A DNA stretch of 64,000 nucleotides from Lepturacanthus savala (Eukaryota; Chordata; Actinopteri; Scombriformes; Trichiuridae). The notes beneath the pieces were generated by a model. The model was not told the DNA's origin. It searched no databases and was given only the letters and a program-made list of their open reading frames with translations. Location of the stretch: contig CM060472.1 in the NCBI GenBank assembly GCA_030544235.1, positions 17,171,654 to 17,235,653 of the forward strand. The letters run 5' to 3'. Shown here piece by piece: positions 59,725 to 64,000 of this stretch; position 1 is the stretch's first letter, and each line of letters starts with the position of its first letter. Position numbers and translations under genes: made by a program.

Positions 59725-60260
59725 AAGAAATGAACATTCACACACACAGACACAGAGACACAGACACTAATTTGAACACTAACCAAATTCAAATCAAAAC
59801 AAAACTCGAATTCCATGAATCAGACATTAAAAATAACCAAAATCCATTCGATTATCCAATTACCCAGAAGGAATTCACAGACAAATGGAAAAGTCTAAAA
59901 TCTAAAAAAGCATGTGGCCTGGATGGCATCAGAAATGAGATGCTGAAGAGCTGTAGCTCCAAGCTCCAGGTAGCAGTGATTAAACTGTTCAACATAGACA
60001 ACTGCCTGTTTTCACTGATGCCTGGAACCAGGGACTCATCCGCCCCTAATCAAAAAATGGAAGCAAATTATACACCAGTAACTACAGAGGGTTCTGTGTC
60101 AGCAGCAACATTGAGAACATATTCTGTAGTATGCTAAATTCCAGGATACCTATAATAACCTATAATAACAAAATGACAACAATAATAATAACAAAATGTA
60201 ATTAGTAAATGTCAAATTGGCTTCATCCCAAATTACCAAACCTCTGACTTTACATAATTT
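59725..60260 (+). pseudogene. non-LTR retrotransposon RT fragment (N-terminal half)
   Basis: The open frame 59730-60137 encodes PITQKEFTDKWKSLKSKKACGLDGIRNEMLKSCSSKLQ...IKLFN, the classic LINE reverse-transcriptase block (K.KKA.G.DGI.NEML). After frameshifts, NYRGFCVSSNIENIF, CSMLNSRI and KCQIGFIPNYQTSDFT follow in other frames. It is truncated before the YADD region, so it is a dead copy. Confidence 0.82.
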
Positions 60261-60269
60261 GACCCTCTA

Positions 60270-61900
60270 TTGCATGAAATATTACTTAGACATGGTAAAA
60301 AATGATTTGAATATTTGTATTACTTAAAATGACCTAAATAATAGATATATTAATATATATATATATATATATAATAAAAAGTAAAAGTAGTTATAAAGTA
60401 AAAAAAAAATCTGTATTCAAAGTTAACTTACCCCAGATAGTGAGTTTAAATTTTTAATTGGTGAAAATCTTTATATGTCCATGACCCAAATGGACTGATA
60501 AACAGGATGTCCTGGTCATGTGACCTCATAAATTGTATGTCCTTCAAAAATAAAAGCCCCATTTTCACACATAACTGTAAAAACATAGATTTTTATATCA
60601 CACCTTTTTGGAAAAATGGAGATAAAGTAATTGTTGGCTTATGGCAACACTATGCAATAGAGGGTTAATTAATAATCATGTTAAATTAATATAAAAAGCA
60701 ACAGAAGAGCGCGGGCCGGAGTGAGGATGCTGCCTGAGGCCTAATGGGTTTTCTTTTATCTCTACTTCTCTTTTTAATTCATCATAGTTGCTGTGAAAAT
60801 ACATTGAATTGGTGCTAATTCTGTGTTTTTTTCTTTCTTTACTTGGCTGGTTCTGGTTGTTGTGGAGTATGCACTCATGCAATCATGATTTCCAACCAAC
60901 TAAGGTGCATACGTGCATTTTAAAAATCCGACTATAGTCAGATTAACACAATAATTCGATTTTCTTGAGTGTCATGTAAATGTACTGAGACAGTGACACA
61001 GATAGGTGGATTATGATGTGACAGCTCCTTTAGTCTGGACACATAAAAGGTCTCAAAGCAATAGTAAAAAAAATAGTAACTATAGGATGGGCTGGACTGA
61101 AGATGCTCCATCCAATCATTGGAAGTGTCACGTTGAACATTATTGGATGGTGATTTTTCTGCCCTTCCTGTACTCTGGAGGCATGGCCTCGGAGGCGGAA
61201 GTCTGAAGAAAAGGGTTTGGACTTTTGATTTTTTTTTTGCTGCTGCTGCATGCTGGAACCATTTTTCCAGGATCCTCCACCCAACCTTAAAGGTTCGGGT
61301 AAACTGGTTCGGGTTTAGAGCGGCAGTCAGCATGTCAGGCAGACAGAATCAGCGCGTTGCAGAGGAAGTGTGTTTAAGTGAATTATCTCCAGGGCGTAAT
61401 AGGAGACATGAGGCAGCAGGACGCTCTGCTGACATCAGTCTTGTGACGGGTGAATGGAGCAGACTCAGACAGAATAAACTGTTTACCAGTTGATTATTTA
61501 CACAGCAGCACAGCCAGAGGACTGAAAACTCCCTCAAGTATCAGATTCCTGCTGCCACGTCTCAAACTGCAGCCACAAAAGCTTTTCTTTAATGTGTGAT
61601 TCGTTTGCAGTAAGTAGTAAGATATGTTAGATGGATAGTCAGGCTGACAACTGCTGTAAATCAGTTTACAACTGCAAGAAAGTGTTTTTTTTAAACTTCT
61701 ATTAAGAATTTAATGAGTTGGAGTAACTTTTTTCATAGCTCCAGTGGCAATAAATCTGTATAAAAATGAATAATATAAAGAATACTAACACAAAAATGCA
61801 CAACAAGCTAAAAATGCACCAAAATCATTTGAAACATTTTCCCTGATATCTTTTTCACGATTCAGCAGTGAACTTTTAAATGTTGAGTCATTTCTCAGAT
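60270..61900. other. intergenic DNA, no gene seen
   Basis: AT-rich DNA with a short (TA)n at about 60352-60372. Overlapping open frames at 60938-61500 on both strands show no domain. Confidence 0.4.
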
Positions 61901-61914
61901 GCTCATCTGCAATA

Positions 61915-62110
61915 ATTCTGATTGATTTGTAATCTCTGAAGAAGTGATGCAAAAATTCTCTGGATTCAGCTTCTTAAATGTGAATATTTTCTGGTTTGTT
62001 TTTCCTGATAATAAATCAATTAAAACTAAACATTTGAGGCTGATTCTTGGGTTTGGGGAAACATTTTATCATCAACAACTAATCGATTAATCGAGATAAA
62101 CTGTAACCAA
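61915..62110 (-). mobile_element. hAT-type MITE, copy 3, partial
   Basis: It carries ATTCTCTGGATTCAGCTTCTTAAATGTGAATATTTTCTGGTTTG...TTTGGGGAAACATTTTATCATCAACAACTAATCGATTAATCGAG, in the same orientation as copy 1 at 18951-19321. The outer ends are lost. Confidence 0.55.
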
Positions 62111-62445
62111 GGTTTACATATCAGAATAATTAATTATAGCAAACAGCAAAATTGACCAAAAACTGTCTCAACAGATATTTATGAGTGGCTCGAAAATGCT
62201 AAATCCAAATTCAGTCTGTACATGACAGCTCGGTTCTGTCCCGGTGAAGCAATTCAAAGAAAATCAATGTATTTTTGCAGCTGGATGGTGGATGAGGACA
62301 AATATATTGATGGGTTGTAATTGGAGGGAGTGGAGCTCATGTGATGAACCTGCTGATGCTGTTTGTCTTGTTTAACTGGATGTTTTGTTGCTGGCTGAAG
62401 CAGGGCAGTGGACAGATGGTTTCTTTAATCCAGGCTGGATTTACC

Positions 62446-62614
<169 letters not shown>

Positions 62615-62747
62615 TTCCATGAATGAACAATGGCTGCAGTAACTGCATTTAGTCAGTAGAAGGAAATAATGAGTCCAAAAGTTAATAAACACCATCTCAC
62701 AGCCAACAGTTACATAGGAAGTGTTTATGTATGTTTACATCACAGCT

Positions 62748-64000
62748 GACCAGACCTACAGATACAGACCTACAGATACAGACCCAAATATACAGACCTA
62801 CAGATACAGACCTACAGATACAGACCTACAGATACAGACCCACAGATACAGACCTACAGATACAGACCCTCAGATACAGACCCACAGATACAGACCCTCA
62901 GATACAGACCCTCAGATACAGACCTACAGATACAGACCCACAGATACAGACCCACAGATACAGACCTACAGATACAGACCCACAGATACAGACCCACAGA
63001 TACAGACCCACAGATACAGACCCACAGATACAGACCCTCAGATACAGACCCTCAGATACAGACCTACAGATACAGACCCACATATACAGATCTACATCTT
63101 CAGATCTACAGACCTACAGATACAGACCCTCAGATACAGACCTACAGATACAGACCTACAGATACAGACCCTCAGATACAGATCTACAGGGACAGACCTA
63201 CAGACACAGATCTACAGCTTCAGATCTACAGACCTACAGATACAGACCTACAGATACAGACCTACAGATACAGACCTACAGATACAGACCCTCAGATACA
63301 GACCCACAGATACAGACCTACAGATACAGACCCTCAGATACAGACCTACAGATACAGACCCACAGATACAGACCCACAGATACAGACCCACAGATACAGA
63401 CCCTCAGATACAGACCCTCAGATACAGACCTACAGATACAGACCCACATATACAGATCTACATCTTCAGATCTACAGACCTACAGATACAGACCCTCAGA
63501 TACAGACCTACAGATACAGACCTACAGATACAGACCCTCAGATACAGATCTACAGGGACAGACCTACAGACACAGATCTACAGCTTCAGATCTACAGACC
63601 TACAGATACAGACCTACAGATACAGACCTACAGATACAGACCTACAGATACAGACCCACAGATACAGATCTACATCTTCAGATCTACAGACCTACAGATA
63701 CAGGTCTACAGGTACAGACCTACAGACCTACAGATACAGATCTACAGCTTCAGATCTACAAACCTACAGATACAGACCTACAGATACAGACCTATGACTA
63801 CAGACCTACAGCTACAGATCTACAGACCTAAGACATAGACCTACAGCTTTAGACCTACAGACACAGTCCTATAGATACAGACCTATAGACGTGTACAGAT
63901 GCAGACCTACAGACACAGATCTACAATTACAGACCTATAACTACAGACCTACGGCTACACATCTGCAGATAAAAGCCCACACATACAGACCTACAGACCT
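62748..64000 (+). repeat. 14-bp satellite (GACCTACAGATACA)n with higher-order structure, runs off the window
   Basis: About 90 copies of a 14-bp unit, with GACCTACAGATACA, GACCCACAGATACA and GACCCTCAGATACA variants. Rarer GATCTACATCTTCA and GATCTACAGGGACA units mark a block at about 63077-63240 that recurs 366 bp later (63443-63606). The array decays after about 63780. The unit avoids stops in two + frames, giving 358- and 366-codon frames of QIQTYRYRPTDTDL-type repeats. These are not credible proteins. Confidence 0.95.

Noticed and set aside
61143..61537. Overlapping frames of 60-116 codons on both strands
   Set aside because: No homology recognised, open on both strands over the same DNA, no splice context. 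Left as intergenic.
62721..63831. Two overlapping + frames of 358 and 366 codons
   Set aside because: They are translations of the 14-bp satellite; period-14 peptides arise from a unit lacking stops in those frames. No signal, domain or unique sequence.

Overview
This window is vertebrate nuclear DNA, almost certainly from a ray-finned (teleost) fish. The evidence is intron-split genes with GT-AG junctions, very abundant (CA)n, (TG)n and (TA)n microsatellites and minisatellites, Tc1-like and hAT-like DNA transposons, fish-type SINEs and non-LTR retrotransposon fragments. Nothing looks prokaryotic or viral. No tRNA or rRNA gene and no CRISPR array was found.

Layout, left to right. A three-exon CART neuropeptide precursor lies at 2146-5764 (+). 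Two related C2H2 zinc-finger genes, each with a short coiled-coil first exon and a finger-coding second exon, lie at 10806-12599 (+) and 15097-17574 (+). A decayed 3' half of eIF4A3 lies at 21183-24736 (-). Directly upstream of it, on the same strand, are seven intact-looking 5' exons of osbpl10 (ORP10), at 24973-41572 (-). They encode the PH domain and central linker; no exon of the sterol/lipid-binding ORD was seen. tmem42 (42562-44953, +) is head-to-head with osbpl10. A complete six-exon clic1 follows at 49711-52940 (+). A three-exon Ly6/uPAR-domain GPI-anchored protein lies at 57350-59068 (-). The last 1.3 kb is a 14-bp satellite array that runs off the window.

The genes do not form one pathway. 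They are a neuropeptide, two presumed transcription factors, a lipid-transfer adaptor, a small membrane protein, a redox/chloride channel protein and a surface Ly6 protein. The clic1-Ly6 neighbourhood resembles the CLIC1/LY6G6 part of the mammalian MHC class III region.

The points most worth a second look are: (a) the junction between the 5' half of osbpl10 and a decayed 3' half of eif4a3; (b) a CART precursor that keeps the CART II cleavage site but lacks the CART I site; (c) a long (TG)n tract pressed against the 3' splice site of CART exon 2; (d) a zinc-finger gene with an internal duplication; (e) several well-delimited transposon relics. I did not find a clear undescribed system. All exon junctions come from reading frame, GT-AG signals and remembered family sequences; no search was run.
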